This document shows positions 42,326 to 51,389 of a stretch of 64,000 nucleotides of DNA, piece after piece. Each line of letters opens with the position of its first letter. Positions within the stretch are counted from its first letter, which is position 1. This DNA comes from Acidobacteriota bacterium (GTDB lineage Bacteria > Acidobacteriota > Vicinamibacteria > Vicinamibacterales > UBA2999), in the NCBI GenBank assembly GCA_963169195.1, contig CAUJDN010000033.1, forward strand, positions 1-64,000, given 5' to 3'. The translations under genes were made by a program, and so were the position numbers. The notes below the pieces were generated by a model. That model searched no databases. It had not been told where the DNA came from and saw only the letters and a list, made by a program, of their open reading frames with translations.

Positions 42326-44608
42326 ATGCCGGCGCTTCACGCCCTCCGCCCGTTCCTCCGCGCGGCAACGGCGGCGTGCCTGGTCGCGGGGGCGTGGGGA
42401 CTTGCGTTCCCGCGCGCGTCGATGCCGCCCGTGTCACCGCTCGGCGATCAGATGGTGTACGCGCCAACCGACCCGACGGCGCTGGTCCTGCTGGAGCCGA
42501 TCCTCCATGCGCCCTGGCTGGGCGAGACCCCTCGAGGGGGTGGCCTGATTGCGGCGATCCTTGCCGCCGTTGGCGCGACGGGTGTGGCCGTCTTTGCCGG
42601 CGCGAGCGTGCTGGCCACGGTATTCGTCGTCGGGGCGCTCATGGTCGATGCGTCGTTCGGCGCGGCGTTGTCGCACGGCGCGCCGCTGGCGGTGGCCGTG
42701 AGCCTCGTCTGGCTGGCCGCCGGCGCCGCCTTCGACGAGCATCAGCGCGTGTCACCCGCGCGGCCGTGGTTCAACCCGGCGGCCGCCATCCTGCTCTGGG
42801 CCACGGCGGCCTGGTTCCACTGGATTGCGGCCGTCGCCTGGCCCATCGTGCTCGCGGCGCTCAGGCGCACGCCACGGCGACCCGCGCGGGGCGCCTGGAC
42901 GCTGGCGTCACTGGGGGTGGGCGTCGCCGCGTTCGCGGCGCACTTCCACTGGATGGCCATGGTTGCGGGCGCTCATGCCTTCGCGCCCGACACGGTCCTC
43001 ACCACGCGCGACGCCATGGCGGTCGCGTTCGATTCGCGTCCCAGGATGCCGGCGGGCAGCTACGTGGCGGCCGACCTCACCACGGGCGTGTCGTACCTCG
43101 CCACGGGCCTGGCCGGCGTCGCCCTGGTGTTCGGTGGGCTCGCGCCCTGGTGGCGCCGTGCGGTGACGCTCTCGGTGCTCCTTGCGGCCGCGGTGATGGC
43201 CGGCTGGCCCGAGTGGCGGGCGGATGTGATTCGCTTCGGGGCCTGGGGGTTGACGCCGTTGGCGGCCGTGGGGTTGAGCTGGGTGTCGAGGCAGGTGGCG
43301 CGCGAGCGCCTGGTGGCCGTGGCCACCATCGTCGTGGGCGCCATCCTGGTGGCGGAGACGGTCGTGCTGGGCTGGCGGCCGCTGAGCGGGCAGGACGCCC
43401 GCGGGTTCCGGGATGTGCTCGAGGGCGCGCTGCGCACGGAGGCCGCGCGCCCGGCGGTGCTCGTGGCGGAGGACACGCGTCTTGACTCGGCGCTCGCCGC
43501 CTGGTCCGACCCACGCGCGGGCACGACGCGCATCGTGCAGGACGGGCGCGCAGTGGCTGCGGCCATCGCCGAGGGCCGCGCCGTCCTGGCCGGTCCCGTC
43601 GGGCGGCAGCACCTCGAGCTGGCGGGGTTCACGTTCATCCGACGCATCACGATCATCGAGCCGGCGCCCTTCGTGATGTCGCTGGCTGTTTCCGCCCTGC
43701 GGTGCGCGACCGTACTCGGCGACCGGTGGAGCCAGTTGCCGGGCCTCGAGTATACGGGTCGCCTCGGCATCGAGTTGCCGGCCGGTGTGGCCGGTGAGAT
43801 GCAGCTCATCGTGGGTGACGCGCTGCCCGTCCGGATCGACGTCGAGTCCATGGTCGGCGACGCACCAGCCGTGCTGACCGAGCCGCTGCTGAGCGGCCCT
43901 GGTGTCTCGGCGCCGCCGCCGGACCTCTGGTTCGATGGCGGGACCCCGGAGGACGGGCCACACACGATCAGGCGCGTCCGCCTCTCGGCGCATCCGACGC
44001 GCGCCTCGTGGCTGAGCGTGCAGCTGGGCCGCCGCGCGCCGCGCGTGATTGCCCGACTGGTGGGCATGGACGAGCGGGCGCGCGGACGGATCTGTGCCGC
44101 GCCCATCGGTCGCGATCCGCTCTTTGGCGACGACACCGTCGCCGAGTCGATCGCGCTGGGCGACGCGCACGTGTTCGGGACCGGTTGGTACGGCCTTCAG
44201 CGCGACGGGACCGCCACGTTTCGCTGGGCCGACGCCGATGCCGTGGTCCTGGTGCCGTCAATGGGCCGCATGGGCGTGGAGGTGGCCCTGGACGCAGAAC
44301 GGGCAGATGGAGTGGGGGCCGCAGATGGCGGAGATGACGCAGATGGACGGAGTCCAGCACCGCGGCGACGCGTGATGGCGCGCGAGGCGGTCACGCTGAC
44401 GCTGCGCGTGAATGGCGTCGACGCCGGCACGCACGAAGTGGGAGGCGGCGCACGTCGCTACCGGTGGCCCGTGCCGGCGGGGGTGTGGCTGGAGGGGACC
44501 AACGAGCTCTGGTGGCACACCTCGCGCGCCGTGCGGCCGGCGGACACCGGCGGCACGGATACGCGGCGCCTCGCCCTGAGGGTGACGGGGATCGAGGTCA
44601 GCCGCTGA
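42326..44608 (+). CDS. Large membrane protein with periplasmic C-half, unknown
   Basis: 760 residues. The first 350 hold about nine spans; the remainder is soluble, probably periplasmic, with beta-rich stretches. No named family recognised; the arrangement resembles some GT-C or O-antigen-type envelope proteins (an early acidic motif was not clear). Residues about 655-680 (DGVGAADGGDDADGRS) are low-complexity and encoded by a GCAGATGG simple repeat. It starts at ATG 42326, next to the divergent GT-C-like gene. Function unknown. Confidence 0.6.
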   Translation: MPALHALRPFLRAATAACLVAGAWGLAFPRASMPPVSPLGDQMVYAPTDPTALVLLEPILHAPWLGETPRGGGLIAAILAAVGATGVAVFAGASVLATVFVVGALMVDASFGAALSHGAPLAVAVSLVWLAAGAAFDEHQRVSPARPWFNPAAAILLWATAAWFHWIAAVAWPIVLAALRRTPRRPARGAWTLASLGVGVAAFAAHFHWMAMVAGAHAFAPDTVLTTRDAMAVAFDSRPRMPAGSYVAADLTTGVSYLATGLAGVALVFGGLAPWWRRAVTLSVLLAAAVMAGWPEWRADVIRFGAWGLTPLAAVGLSWVSRQVARERLVAVATIVVGAILVAETVVLGWRPLSGQDARGFRDVLEGALRTEAARPAVLVAEDTRLDSALAAWSDPRAGTTRIVQDGRAVAAAIAEGRAVLAGPVGRQHLELAGFTFIRRITIIEPAPFVMSLAVSALRCATVLGDRWSQLPGLEYTGRLGIELPAGVAGEMQLIVGDALPVRIDVESMVGDAPAVLTEPLLSGPGVSAPPPDLWFDGGTPEDGPHTIRRVRLSAHPTRASWLSVQLGRRAPRVIARLVGMDERARGRICAAPIGRDPLFGDDTVAESIALGDAHVFGTGWYGLQRDGTATFRWADADAVVLVPSMGRMGVEVALDAERADGVGAADGGDDADGRSPAPRRRVMAREAVTLTLRVNGVDAGTHEVGGGARRYRWPVPAGVWLEGTNELWWHTSRAVRPADTGGTDTRRLALRVTGIEVSR
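44290..44352. repeat. GCAGATGG-type repeat in coding sequence
   Basis: Three exact copies of GCAGATGG and a related GAGATGAC, in frame within the large membrane protein; same word as in xseA near 16455. Confidence 0.65.
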
Positions 44609-44613
44609 CAGTG

Positions 44614-44676
44614 GAACGTCAGAACCTCAGAACCCCAGAACCTCAGAACCCCAGAACCTCAGAACCTCAGAACCTG
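44614..44676. repeat. 8-bp tandem array between convergent stops
   Basis: About seven copies of TCAGAACC/CCAGAACC, the reverse complement of the octamer at 30257. The array fills almost the whole gap between the stop at 44608 and the FKBP stop at 44677. Confidence 0.88.
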
Positions 44677-45123
44677 CTAAGGCACCGACACGAGCTCCAC
44701 TTCGAAGAGCAGGGTGGCGTTTGGAGGGATCCGCGACGAATCCGGCGTCGAGCTTCCGTACGCCAGCTCCGGCGGGATCACGAGCCGGCGAAGCCCGCCC
44801 ACCCGCATCCCGGGGATGCCCTGGCTCCAGCCGGCGATGACGTTGGCGCCGAGCTGGAATCGGACGTTGCGATTCGAGTCGAATTGCGAGCCCTTGTTCT
44901 CGGCTGCCGTGTTGCTGTACAGCCATCCCGTGTAGTTGACCGTGACGGCCTGGCCGGCCACGGCGACCGAGCCGGTGCCGGCGCGCAGGTCCGTGATGCC
45001 AAACGGGGCCGTGCCCGTCGGGGGAAGCGACGGGGCGGTCGGAGAGTCGCTGCCCCCTCCGCAGGCGGTGGAGGCAACCAGGGCAAGGGCGGCGAGCGAG
45101 GCGAGGAGATGTCGTCGGGTCAT
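44677..45123 (-). CDS. FKBP-type peptidyl-prolyl isomerase lipoprotein
   Basis: 148 residues. Lipoprotein signal (LALVASTAC, Cys at about 21), a short Ser/Pro linker, then one FKBP domain: VTVNYTGWLYSNTAAENKGS, QFDSN, GANVIAGWSQGIPGMRVGG and RRLVIPPELAYGS. It should help fold envelope proteins. ATG 45123 is preferred over one four codons earlier. TATGAT (45155-45150) lies 26 bases upstream. Confidence 0.93.
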   Translation of the reverse strand: MTRRHLLASLAALALVASTACGGGSDSPTAPSLPPTGTAPFGITDLRAGTGSVAVAGQAVTVNYTGWLYSNTAAENKGSQFDSNRNVRFQLGANVIAGWSQGIPGMRVGGLRRLVIPPELAYGSSTPDSSRIPPNATLLFEVELVSVP

Positions 45124-45149
45124 GTCGGTCTGCAACAGGCGCTCGTCCG

Positions 45150-45155
45150 ATCATA
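45150..45155 (-). promoter_or_regulatory. -10 element for the FKBP gene
   Basis: TATGAT on the minus strand, 26 bases before the start; unlike many neighbours this leaves a short leader. Confidence 0.4.
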
Positions 45156-45182
45156 AACGAAGGGGGAGAACCCCCAGAGCCT

Positions 45183-47384
45183 CTACTTGACGAACAGCAT
45201 CTCCCGATACGTCGGCATCGGGTAGAGCTCGTGCGGGATGACCACTTCGAGCTGATCCCCGAGATCGCGGAGCGCGGCCATCGCGGGGACGATGGTGTCG
45301 CGCATGTACCTCGCGTGGTGCTCGGGTGAGCCGCCGTTGTGCTCCAGGGCGTGGGCCAGCTTCTCCGTCTGCGCCCGAAAGCGATCCACCAGGCCGACGA
45401 CCTTCGCCAGGTGCTTCGCGCCTTCCTTGCTCGGCACGCCGCCCGCCTTGGCCGCGGCCACGCTCTCGCCGACGCGCTTCTGGTACTCGAGGCCGGCCGG
45501 GAGGATGTACCGGTTGGCCATCAACACCATCAGCTGCGCCTCCACGTTGATGGTCTTGCTGTAGTTCTCGAGGTTGATCTCGTAGCGCGCGCGCAGCTCG
45601 CGCTCGTTGAGCACCTTGAACTTCTCGAAGACCTTCACGACGGCGGGCTGCACGATCTGCGGCAGGGCGTCCACGGTGTTCTTCAGGTTCAACAGGCCCC
45701 GGTTCGCGGCTTCGTGCTGCCACTCCTCCGCATAGCCGTTGCCGTTGAAGATAACCCGCTTGTGCAGCTTGACGGTCTTCTTGAGGAGGGCCGCCACGGC
45801 GTCGTTGAACGCCTCCTTGCGGCTGGCGGTCCTGCCCCGGGTGGCGGCGAGCATCTTCTCCAGCTCGGTGGCCATCGCGTCCAGCGACTCGGCGACCGCC
45901 ACGTTGAGGCACGTGGTCGGGAACGCCACGTTCTGCGTGGAGCCCACCGCGCGGAACTCGAACTTGTTGCCCGTGAAGGCGAAGGGCGACGTGCGGTTGC
46001 GATCCCCGGCGTCGCGGGGCAGCTTGGGCAGCACGGACACGCCGATATCGAGCAGGCCGCCGTGCTTGGTGCTCCGGGCCCCGCCCCTCTCGATCTGCTC
46101 GAAGATGTCGGTGAGCATGTCGCCGAGGAACACCGACAGGATGGCCGGCGGCGCCTCGTTGGCCCCGAGCCGGTGATCGTTGCCCGCGTGGGCGACCGAC
46201 ATCCGCAGCAGCCCCTGGAAGGTGTCCACCGCGCGGATGACAGCCGTGCAGAAGAACAGGAACTGCATGTTGGCGTGCGGCGTGTCGCCCGGGTTCAGCA
46301 GGTTGTTCCCCAGGTCGTCGCCCATGCTCCAGTTGACGTGCTTGCCCGAGCCGTTCATGCCCGCGAACGGCTTCTCGTGGACGAGGCAGGCCAGCCCGTA
46401 GCGCGGCGCCACGCGCTTCAGCGTCTCCATCGTCATCATCTGGTGATCCGTGGCGACGTTCGCGCTCTCGAACATCGGCGCGACCTCGTACTGGGACGGA
46501 GCCACCTCGTTGTGGCGCGTCTTGATCGGCACACCCACGCGATAGAGCTCCGCTTCGGTCTCGGCCATGCAGGCGAGCACGCGCTCGGGGATCGACCCGA
46601 AGTACTGATCCTCCAGCTCCTGGCCCTTCGGCGGCCGGGCACCGAACAGCGTGCGGCCGGCGTTGATGAGGTCCGGCCGTGCGAAGTAGAAGTGGCGGTC
46701 GATGAGGAAGTACTCCTGCTCGGGGCCGCAGGTGGGGGTGACCCGCGTGGCGTGCGAGCCGAACAGCTTCAGCACGCGCACGGCCTGCGCCGACAGCGCT
46801 TCCATCGAGCGGAGCAGCGGCGTCTTCTTGTCCAGCGCCTCACCGGTCCAGCTGACGAACGCGGTCGGGATGACCAGCGTCGCGCTGTTGCCGTTCATCA
46901 GCAGCCACGGCGCGCTGGTCGGGTCCCAGGCCGTGTAGCCCCGCGCCTCGAACGTGCTGCGCATGCCGCCCGACGGGAAACTCGAGGCATCGGGCTCGCC
47001 GCGCACCAGTTCCTTGCCGCTGAACTCGGCCAGCGCGCGGCCATCGTCCGTCGGGTTGAAGAAGCTGTCGTGCTTCTCGGCCGTGATGCCGGTCATGGGC
47101 TGGAACCAGTGCGTGAAGTGCGACGCACCGTGCTCCACGGCCCAGTCCTTCAGGGCCGTCGCGATGGCATCCGCCGTGGAGATGTCCAGCGCCTGGCCCC
47201 GGGTGATGGTGTCACGCAGCGACTTGTAGACGGGCTTGGGCAGCCGGGCCTGCTGGACCGTGTCCGTGAACGCCAACGCGCCGAACACGTCGCCGACGTG
47301 GACCGGCGGCTTCAACCGCCGGCTGCCTTCCATGGCCCACGCCGTGATGCCCTTCACCGCCTCGCCCAGAGCTGCGGAACCCAT
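45183..47384 (-). CDS. glnN: Glutamine synthetase, class III
   Basis: 733 residues, the length of GSIII, with features not shared by the short [39 protein letters not shown] (metal Glu), [32 protein letters not shown] and [19 protein letters not shown]. It makes glutamine from glutamate, ammonia and ATP in a dodecamer. ATG 47384 follows GGGAGACAGG; the open frame to 47498 is not needed. No PII or amt gene is near. The promoter region upstream (47385-47696) has no certain sigma-54 site. Confidence 0.96.
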   Translation of the reverse strand: MGSAALGEAVKGITAWAMEGSRRLKPPVHVGDVFGALAFTDTVQQARLPKPVYKSLRDTITRGQALDISTADAIATALKDWAVEHGASHFTHWFQPMTGITAEKHDSFFNPTDDGRALAEFSGKELVRGEPDASSFPSGGMRSTFEARGYTAWDPTSAPWLLMNGNSATLVIPTAFVSWTGEALDKKTPLLRSMEALSAQAVRVLKLFGSHATRVTPTCGPEQEYFLIDRHFYFARPDLINAGRTLFGARPPKGQELEDQYFGSIPERVLACMAETEAELYRVGVPIKTRHNEVAPSQYEVAPMFESANVATDHQMMTMETLKRVAPRYGLACLVHEKPFAGMNGSGKHVNWSMGDDLGNNLLNPGDTPHANMQFLFFCTAVIRAVDTFQGLLRMSVAHAGNDHRLGANEAPPAILSVFLGDMLTDIFEQIERGGARSTKHGGLLDIGVSVLPKLPRDAGDRNRTSPFAFTGNKFEFRAVGSTQNVAFPTTCLNVAVAESLDAMATELEKMLAATRGRTASRKEAFNDAVAALLKKTVKLHKRVIFNGNGYAEEWQHEAANRGLLNLKNTVDALPQIVQPAVVKVFEKFKVLNERELRARYEINLENYSKTINVEAQLMVLMANRYILPAGLEYQKRVGESVAAAKAGGVPSKEGAKHLAKVVGLVDRFRAQTEKLAHALEHNGGSPEHHARYMRDTIVPAMAALRDLGDQLEVVIPHELYPMPTYREMLFVK

Positions 47385-47696
47385 GATGTGCCTGTCTCCC
47401 TGCTGCACCCGGCTGCTGACCGTCCACGGCCCCGGGGTGCGACCGGAACCGGAGAAGTACGGATGAGAAGTGCAAAGTATGCACGATTCGTCCTTCATTC
47501 TGCAATAAGGAAGTCACGTCAATGTCTCTATTGGCCGCTTTCTGGCGAAGTGACTCTCGGAAAATGCATAAGTAGCAGATTTGTCCAACCTCTTCCATGT
47601 TTCCTCGGGAACTGGAGGCAGGCCATGGATGGCGAATACACAGCGAAGCATCCTGGTCCCCTTGGACCCGCGCGGCCTTCGCGTTTCCGGGACCGG
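47385..47696. other. 312-bp upstream region of glnN
   Basis: The longest gene-free stretch. It is locally A+T-richer (47460-47620). It holds the inverted repeat GTGCA-N5-TGCAC at 47470-47484 and, on the minus strand, a possible TTGCAG/CATACT promoter around 47503-47474. A sigma-54-like TTGCA lacks its GG partner. It probably contains the regulatory sites of glnN. Confidence 0.5.
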
Positions 47697-48578
47697 CTAG
47701 AAGACGGGAACGATTGTCCGGGCGGGGCAGGACGGCGCCGGCAGGCTGGCCGTGCCGTTCACCACGGCCGGATACGCCAGTTCGGCCATCAGGGCGTAGC
47801 CGGCATCGCTGGGATGGAAGCCGTCGGCGGAAAAGCTCGAGGGCTGGACGATACGCGGGTCGCACATGAGGTCCACGACGAGCACGTTGCGGCTGGTCAT
47901 GGCGTTCACCTGGTCCGACAGGCCCGTCGCAATGCGCTGCATGACGCTCCGCTCGATGGTGCTGCGCCCCGCCAGATACGGCGCCCCGGCCAGGTTGGGC
48001 AGGTTGTACGCGACGATGCGCGTGTTGGGGGCCCGGGCGCGGATGCGCGACGCGAACTCGACAAAATCGTTACCCCACTGACGAACGTGGTGGTCGATGA
48101 AGCCGCGCACATCGCCGCCACCCAGGCCTGCGCTGACGGCCCCGCCGATGATGTTGGCATCGTTGCCGCCCGCGAAAATCGTGACGATGGTCGTCCCCGG
48201 AGGGACGAAGGGCGGGTAGCGTTCGAGGAAATTGCCCGGGACGTCGCGCCCGATCTGCGTGGCCAGGTCCAAGATCGCCGGCGACAGCACCGCGCCCGGG
48301 ACCGAGAGGTTCACATAGCTCACCGCGCTGCCGTTGGCCGCGAGCCGGCGCCTGAGGGTCTGCGCGTAGCCCGTGCCGTTCTCGCAGCCCAGGTCGAACG
48401 GCGCGCAGACGATGCTGCTCCCGTAGCCGATGCCGTCGCTGGCTCCGAGGACCGTGTAACTGATGGCCGACCCGGTGCCGCCCGGGCTTGGCGAGGTGGG
48501 TGACTCGGGACCGCGGCTGCAGGCTGCCGATGCCGCGAGGGCCACGACGATGGTCAGGAGACAGCGCGAGCGGAGCAT
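47697..48578 (-). CDS. SGNH/GDSL hydrolase lipoprotein
   Basis: 293 residues. Lipoprotein signal (AASAAC, Cys at about 20), Ser/Pro linker, then an SGNH fold: LGASDGIGYG (the Ser of block I, GASD instead of GDS), NLSVPGAVL, IFAGGND (block III Asn) and DGFHPSDAGYALMA (Asp-His of block V). It should be an esterase at the envelope; the substrate is unknown. Confidence 0.87.
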   Translation of the reverse strand: MLRSRCLLTIVVALAASAACSRGPESPTSPSPGGTGSAISYTVLGASDGIGYGSSIVCAPFDLGCENGTGYAQTLRRRLAANGSAVSYVNLSVPGAVLSPAILDLATQIGRDVPGNFLERYPPFVPPGTTIVTIFAGGNDANIIGGAVSAGLGGGDVRGFIDHHVRQWGNDFVEFASRIRARAPNTRIVAYNLPNLAGAPYLAGRSTIERSVMQRIATGLSDQVNAMTSRNVLVVDLMCDPRIVQPSSFSADGFHPSDAGYALMAELAYPAVVNGTASLPAPSCPARTIVPVF

Positions 48579-48648
48579 CGCTGCCTATTGTGCAAGATTT
48601 GCGCCTTCGCCCTGGTGGTTTTTGCTTTTCACTTCCGGCGCCCGCCTG

Positions 48649-48654
48649 TAAGGT
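48649..48654 (+). promoter_or_regulatory. -10 element, leaderless acyl-CoA ligase gene
   Basis: TAAGGT six bases before GTG 48661; no Shine-Dalgarno between. Confidence 0.45.
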
Positions 48655-48660
48655 GTCCTC

Positions 48661-50376
48661 GTGTCGCCCCACCGCCCGTGGACCGAGTTCTACCATCCGC
48701 AGACCGCACGCGACCTTCCGCCGCCGGCGCATCCGCACCTGCCGGCCCTCATCCGGGCCTCGGCGGCGGCCTTCGGCACGAAGACGGCCTTCACGCTGGG
48801 GCTGCCCAACGGGTCGCAGGGTGGCCTGACCTTCGCCGAGGTGGACGTGCTGTCGGACCGCTTCGCCGTGTACCTGCGCGAGGTGGCCGGGTTCCAGCCC
48901 GGGGATCGATTGTCCATCCAGATGCCGAACTGCCTGGCGTATCCGGTCGCCGTCTTCGGCGCGCTCAAGGCCGGCCTGGTGATGGTCAACACCAACCCGC
49001 TCTACACGCCGCACGAGATGGCGCACCAGTTCGCGGACAGCGGCTCAGCCGGGCTCGTGACCATCGACCTCTTCGCGCCGAAGGTGGCGGAGGCGCTGCC
49101 GAAGACCTCGATTCGCACCGTCGTCGTGGTCTCGATCGCCGACCTGCTGCCACCGCTCAGGCGCGCACTCGTGTGGGCGGTCCAGAAGTACATCAAGAAG
49201 ATGATCCCGCCCGTGACGTTCCCGCACGTCGGATTCCGGCGCGCGCTGGCCGATGGCGCGGCGAGGATGTCGGCGGGGGCCGACCCGGGGGTGTACCAGA
49301 AGTCGCTGACGCGCGACACGCTGGCGGCCCTCCAGTACACGGGGGGAACAACGGGTGTGGCCAAGGGCGCGATGCTCACGCACGGGAACCTCCTGGCCAA
49401 CATCGAGCAGTGCGTCCAGGTGTGGCAGCCGTGGCTGCGCATCGGCGAGGAGGTGATGCTGACGGCGTTGCCGCTGTACCACATTTTCGCCTTCACGGCG
49501 AACCTGATGCTCTTCTGGGTGACGGGCGGGCGGGACATCCTCGCGCCCAGTCCCCGCCCGCTCGGCAACCTCCGGACGGTGATGGAGACCGAGCCCATCA
49601 CGTGGTTCACGGGCGTGAACACGCTGTTTGCCGGCCTGATGCACGAGGAGTGGTTCCTGAAGAGGACGTCGTGGACCTTCCGCGGATCGGTCGCCGGCGG
49701 CATGGCCCTGGTGCCCGCGGTGGGCGAGCGATGGGAGCAGGTCACCAGGACGCCCATCTATCAGGGCTACGGCCTGACCGAGACGTCGCCGGTCGTGACC
49801 CTGAACCCGTTCCATCGCGTGAAGCGCGCCTCCATCGGCGTGCCCCTGCCGGGCACCGATGTGCGCATCGTGGACGAGGGCGGGCATGACGTCCCGCCGG
49901 GCGAGGCGGGGGAGCTGATCGTGAAGGGGCCGCAGGTGATGCCGGGCTACTGGCAGCGCCCGGATGAAACAGCGCGCGCCATTCGGGACGGCTGGTTCTA
50001 CACCGGCGACATCGCCCGGATGGACGAGGATGGCTACTTCTTCATCGTCGATCGCAAGAAGGACATGATTCTCGTCAGCGGCTTCAACGTCTATCCGAAC
50101 GAGGTCGAGGCGGTCATCGCGTCGCACCCCGGCGTGCAGGACTGCGCCGTCGTCGGTGTGCCGGACGAGGACACGGGCGAGTGGGTGGTCGCGTATGTGA
50201 TTCGGAAGGACCGCGGCCTGACCGTCGAGGCGATTCGCGAGCACTGCCGACAGTCGCTCACGGCCTACAAGGTGCCGAAGCTGGTGATCTTTCGCGACGA
50301 GCTGCCGAAGTCGCCGGTGGGTAAAGTACTCCGCAAGGACCTGCGCGAGGACGCGGCCAGCGCGAAGCGCGGCTGA
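48661..50376 (+). CDS. fadD: Long-chain fatty acid-CoA ligase
   Basis: 571 residues of the adenylate-forming family. P-loop-like LQYTGGTTGVAKGAML (about 221-236), YQGYGLTETSP (about 365-375), GWFYTGDIARMDEDGYFFI and the catalytic-Lys motif KSPVGKVLRKDLR (about 548-560) are intact. The acyl-binding region (ALPLYHIFAFTANLM) fits the FadD group. It activates fatty acids for beta-oxidation or lipid synthesis. GTG start; leaderless -10 upstream. The next genes run in the same direction. Confidence 0.93.
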   Translation: MSPHRPWTEFYHPQTARDLPPPAHPHLPALIRASAAAFGTKTAFTLGLPNGSQGGLTFAEVDVLSDRFAVYLREVAGFQPGDRLSIQMPNCLAYPVAVFGALKAGLVMVNTNPLYTPHEMAHQFADSGSAGLVTIDLFAPKVAEALPKTSIRTVVVVSIADLLPPLRRALVWAVQKYIKKMIPPVTFPHVGFRRALADGAARMSAGADPGVYQKSLTRDTLAALQYTGGTTGVAKGAMLTHGNLLANIEQCVQVWQPWLRIGEEVMLTALPLYHIFAFTANLMLFWVTGGRDILAPSPRPLGNLRTVMETEPITWFTGVNTLFAGLMHEEWFLKRTSWTFRGSVAGGMALVPAVGERWEQVTRTPIYQGYGLTETSPVVTLNPFHRVKRASIGVPLPGTDVRIVDEGGHDVPPGEAGELIVKGPQVMPGYWQRPDETARAIRDGWFYTGDIARMDEDGYFFIVDRKKDMILVSGFNVYPNEVEAVIASHPGVQDCAVVGVPDEDTGEWVVAYVIRKDRGLTVEAIREHCRQSLTAYKVPKLVIFRDELPKSPVGKVLRKDLREDAASAKRG

Positions 50377-50394
50377 CGGCGTCCCCCGGTGCCC

Positions 50395-51360
50395 ATGGAC
50401 AACCTCTGCCACACGCTGACGGGCGCGGCGCTCGGCCAGGCGGGGTTGGCGTCGCGCACCCGCTACGGCATGGCCACCCTCATGGTGGCGGCGAACCTTC
50501 CCGACGTGGACGTCGCAGTGTTCCTGACGGACACCCTGCCCGTGTCGTTCCGCCGCGGCTGGACGCACGGCATCCTGGCGCAGGTGATCCTTCCGCTCGT
50601 GCTCGCCGGCATCGTCTGGGCGATCGGCAGGAACCGGAACGCACCCGAGCGCACCCGCCCGCCCCTGCCCGCACCCGATTCCACCCGCTTCGGCCCGCTG
50701 CTGCTGCTCTCCTACATCGGCCTCGCCTCGCACATCGTCCTCGACTACCTGAACAGCTACGGTCTGCGGCTGCTGATGCCGTTCTCGGGGCACTGGTTCT
50801 ACGGCGATGCGCTGTTCATCGTGGACCCGTGGATGTGGGGCGTGCTCGGCGCGGGCGTGCTGCTGGCCACGGTGGCCGGCCGCCGCGGCGCGGCCGCACC
50901 GGGGCGCCCGGCACGGGTCGCGCTGGTGCTGGCCGCGGCCTACACCGTCGCGATGCTGGCCTCCAGCCTCTGGGCCCGGTCCGCCGTCCGTGCGGGCCTG
51001 ACAAGGGCAGGGCGCCCGGCGGACACGCGCTTCATGGTGACGCCCGTGTTCGCCAACCCGTTCCGGCGCGAGGTCCTCGTGGATAATGGGGACCGGTACG
51101 AGAAGGGATTCATCTGGTTCGAGCCCGGCCCCCGCTTCCGCCCCGCCGGGTACGGCGTGGACAAAGGTCTCGGGCTCCCCGAGGCCCGCGCGGCGCTGGC
51201 CACGCCCCGGGCCCGGGCCTACCTGCGGTGGTCTCGCTTTCCGTTCGTGGTGGTGGATCGCACGGAGGCGCCGCCGCGCCTGTGGCTCAACGACTATCGG
51301 TACTCCGATGCCTCGGGCCGGGTCGGGTGGGCGGGCCTGGTCGTGCCGATCGAGGAGTGA
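50395..51360 (+). CDS. Membrane-bound metal-dependent hydrolase (DUF457/YdjM type)
   Basis: 321 residues, four to five spans in the first 200. Conserved His/Asp motifs: MDNLCHTLTGAALGQAGL, AANLPDVDVAVF, RGWTHGILAQV and LASHIVLDYLNSYGLRLLMP; these form the probable metal site of the family. The C-terminal 110 residues are soluble. ATG 50395 gives the family start; a GTG two codons earlier is possible. Confidence 0.83.
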   Translation: MDNLCHTLTGAALGQAGLASRTRYGMATLMVAANLPDVDVAVFLTDTLPVSFRRGWTHGILAQVILPLVLAGIVWAIGRNRNAPERTRPPLPAPDSTRFGPLLLLSYIGLASHIVLDYLNSYGLRLLMPFSGHWFYGDALFIVDPWMWGVLGAGVLLATVAGRRGAAAPGRPARVALVLAAAYTVAMLASSLWARSAVRAGLTRAGRPADTRFMVTPVFANPFRREVLVDNGDRYEKGFIWFEPGPRFRPAGYGVDKGLGLPEARAALATPRARAYLRWSRFPFVVVDRTEAPPRLWLNDYRYSDASGRVGWAGLVVPIEE

Positions 51361-51374
51361 AGGCGGAACGCCTT
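51360..51374. promoter_or_regulatory. Inverted repeat before -10 of the S1/P1 gene
   Basis: AAGGCG-GAA-CGCCTT, a perfect 6-3-6 palindrome in the -35 position. The word AAGGCGGAA recurs at 62752 before the aconitase promoter. Confidence 0.4.
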
Positions 51375-51377
51375 CTG

Positions 51378-51383
51378 TACAAT
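51378..51383 (+). promoter_or_regulatory. -10 element, leaderless S1/P1-like gene
   Basis: TACAAT six bases before ATG 51390; the predicted first transcribed base is the A of the start codon. Confidence 0.65.
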
Positions 51384-51389
51384 TCACGT

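Noticed and set aside
47470-47518. NtrC site or sigma-54 promoter for glnN
   Set aside because: The palindrome GTGCA-N5-TGCAC is not in the NtrC order, and the TTGCA box lacks the invariant GG upstream (GA instead).
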